A DNA stretch of 6,204 nt. It comes from an uncultured Bacteroidales bacterium (GTDB lineage Bacteria; Bacteroidota; Bacteroidia; Bacteroidales; UBA932). Numbering within the stretch: position 1 is the first letter of the stretch; each line of letters begins with the position of its first letter. The DNA is taken from positions 1 to 6,204 of the forward strand of contig CAJGBW010000066.1 in the NCBI GenBank assembly GCA_904501835.1. Direction: 5' to 3'. The notes beneath the pieces are model-generated. The model worked only from the letters and a program-made list of their open reading frames with translations. It did not search any database and was not told the DNA's origin. This document shows positions 4,837 to 6,204 of the stretch, one piece after another. Position numbers and translations under genes: made by a program.

Positions 4837-6204
4837 TTAAGCTTTGGTCATCTTCTGGATGAAACACTCCAGGGTATTCTCCATCAACATGGCAATGGTC
4901 ATCGGACCGACACCGCCAGGAACGGGCGTAATTGCAGAAGCGACTGATTGAATTGCTTCAAAATCAACGTCTCCGCAAAGTTTGCCAGTCTCGGGATTGC
5001 GGTTCACACCCACGTCGATGACCACAGCACCGGGTTTTACCATATCGGCTGTAATCGTACCGATGCGTCCCACCGCAGCGACCAAAACGTCAGCCTCACG
5101 ACAAACCGCCGCCAAATCTTTGGTGCGAGAGTGCGCGATGGTAACTGTGGCGTTTTTATCCAACAACAACTTGGCAACCGGTTTGCCGACAATGTTGCTA
5201 CGTCCTACTACCACGGCTTTGCATCCGGACAAATTCACTCCCGTACTCTCCAACATGCGGATAATGCCTTTGGGAGTACAAGGAAGGATGCAAGGGCGAG
5301 ACAAATTGAGGTTGGCAACATTCAAGGGATGAAATCCATCCACATCTTTTTCGATGCGAATGGCATCGATTACCTTGTCCTCGTTGATATGGGCAGGGAG
5401 CGGCAATTGAACCAAAATGCCGTCCACGCTCTCATCGGCATTGAGTTGGTCAATCAAAGCCAACAATTCATCTTCCGTAATGTCGGCCGGGCGGGTAATC
5501 AAACGACTTTCTATGCCACAGACCTCGCAGGCCTTGATTTTGCCTTTTACATAGGACTGGCTGGCGGGATTCTCCCCTACCAAAATTACGGTCAAACAAG
5601 GTACGCGACCATATTTTTCAGCAGCCAACTCCACTTCGGCACGCACTTTTGCCTTGCTATCCGCCGAGAGCTGTTTGCCATCAATAATGCTGGCAGCAAA
5701 CGCTTTGCGGGCAATATCCGTACGATGGAAGAGATTGTCACACTGGATTTTATCCACCTCTGCATTGGCTTTTTTTAGCGCCGCGGGCAAAGAAGATTCT
5801 TTGGCAACAGCAATCATCACACGACCTCCGTTGGTCAGGATATTTCCGTTCTCGTCGCTCTTGGTACCCATGTGATAGAGTTTGCAATCCACATTTTCCA
5901 AGCCCTCAATCACGAAACCTTTCTGATAGTCACCGGGATAACCTTTGGAAGCCAACACAATACCCAAGGTCTTGTCGTCAGACCAGATCGGCTGGGGAAG
6001 TTCGGCGCCGGTAGCCACCGCATAAAACATATCATAGATATCGCTCTCCATCAAAGGCAATACCACCTCGGTCTCAGGGTCGCCAAAACGGGCATTGAAC
6101 TCAATGACTTTCACGCCATTTTTCGTCTTGATCAAGCCTCCGTACAGCACACCGGTCAAAGGAGTACCTTCGCTGACCATGGCTGCAGCGGTCTTTTTCA
6201 GGAC
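4837..6204 (-). CDS. purD-folD: PurD-FolD fusion, 5' end cut by window (GAR synthetase C-terminus + methylene-THF dehydrogenase/cyclohydrolase)
   Basis: This frame is open to the right edge, so the gene starts outside; the ATG at 6180 lies inside the PurD domain and is not the start. With that Met as residue 1, residues 1-162 are the C-terminal part of phosphoribosylamine-glycine ligase, which makes GAR from phosphoribosylamine, glycine and ATP. It carries TGVLYGGL and the ATP-grasp metal motif IEFNARFGDPETE (E27, N29), and ends at the usual PurD terminus around FHRTDIARKAF. Residues 163-447 are a full-length FolD (about 285 aa), beginning SIIDGKQL, with catalytic YVKGK (Y210, K214), VQLPLP (Q258), DVDGFHP (D281), the NADP loop GRSNIVGKP and PVPGGVGPMT. 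FolD has no Met of its own near the junction (its first is at 309), which supports one fused polypeptide. It is cytoplasmic. It stops at TAA, 38 bp before the next gene. Domain calls are firm; whether the missing N-terminus is complete is unknown. Confidence 0.93.
   Translation of the reverse strand, partial: VLKKTAAAMVSEGTPLTGVLYGGLIKTKNGVKVIEFNARFGDPETEVVLPLMESDIYDMFYAVATGAELPQPIWSDDKTLGIVLASKGYPGDYQKGFVIEGLENVDCKLYHMGTKSDENGNILTNGGRVMIAVAKESSLPAALKKANAEVDKIQCDNLFHRTDIARKAFAASIIDGKQLSADSKAKVRAEVELAAEKYGRVPCLTVILVGENPASQSYVKGKIKACEVCGIESRLITRPADITEDELLALIDQLNADESVDGILVQLPLPAHINEDKVIDAIRIEKDVDGFHPLNVANLNLSRPCILPCTPKGIIRMLESTGVNLSGCKAVVVGRSNIVGKPVAKLLLDKNATVTIAHSRTKDLAAVCREADVLVAAVGRIGTITADMVKPGAVVIDVGVNRNPETGKLCGDVDFEAIQSVASAITPVPGGVGPMTIAMLMENTLECFIQKMTKA

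Noticed and set aside
4799..4867. Longer hydrolase start at 4867
   Set aside because: It would place a polar extension before a textbook signal peptide and overlap folD by 31 bases.
5660..5730. Separate folD gene starting inside the fused frame
   Set aside because: There is no ATG near the FolD N-terminus and no stop between the domains; the first FolD Met is about 147 residues in.

Overview
The window looks like chromosomal DNA from a member of the Bacteroidota, probably a gut or mucosal Bacteroidales. Three things point there. A leftward promoter at 220-250 fits the Bacteroidota consensus TTTG-N19-TAnnTTTG exactly (TTTG, 19 bp, TATCTTTG). The starts are preceded by A-rich DNA rather than strong Shine-Dalgarno sites. 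The window also holds a lipoprotein GH89 exo-glycosidase and a secreted acetylesterase-like hydrolase, both typical of that phylum's glycan-degrading repertoire. The species cannot be named from the sequence.

All recognised genes lie on the minus strand, so transcription runs right to left. In that order: (1) a purD-folD fusion, cut by the right edge, whose visible part is the last ~170 residues of glycinamide ribonucleotide synthetase joined without a linker to a complete FolD (4837-6204); (2) a secreted alpha/beta-hydrolase with an intact Ser-Asp-His triad (3788-4798); (3) full-length PurT, the formate- and ATP-dependent GAR formyltransferase (2550-3740); (4) a GH89 alpha-N-acetylglucosaminidase lipoprotein (367-2550). 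The gaps are 38 bp, 47 bp and a 1-base TAATG stop/start overlap. No promoter or terminator is visible in the gaps. A strong intrinsic terminator follows gene 4 at 303-339. The four genes are therefore probably one operon that mixes cytoplasmic purine/one-carbon genes with exported glycan enzymes.

The purine genes form a logical set. PurD makes GAR. FolD interconverts methylene-, methenyl- and 10-formyl-tetrahydrofolate, the formyl donor for PurN and PurH. PurT formylates GAR directly from formate. The two exported proteins would remove acyl groups and terminal alpha-linked GlcNAc from host or dietary glycans. From memory of the families, PurD, FolD and PurT look more like Firmicutes or proteobacterial forms than the usual Bacteroides forms, so the purine module may have been acquired by transfer.

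The left 300 bases hold no convincing protein gene. Beyond the terminator come the leftward promoter, an AT-rich leader-like stretch containing a perfect 17-bp palindrome, and at 31-65 a 35-bp element whose ends and terminal pairing resemble Bacteroidota CRISPR repeats, especially Cas13b (type VI-B) repeats. About 30 bases, the length of one spacer, remain between it and the window edge. The window may therefore stop just inside the leader end of a CRISPR array. With only one copy visible this is a hypothesis.
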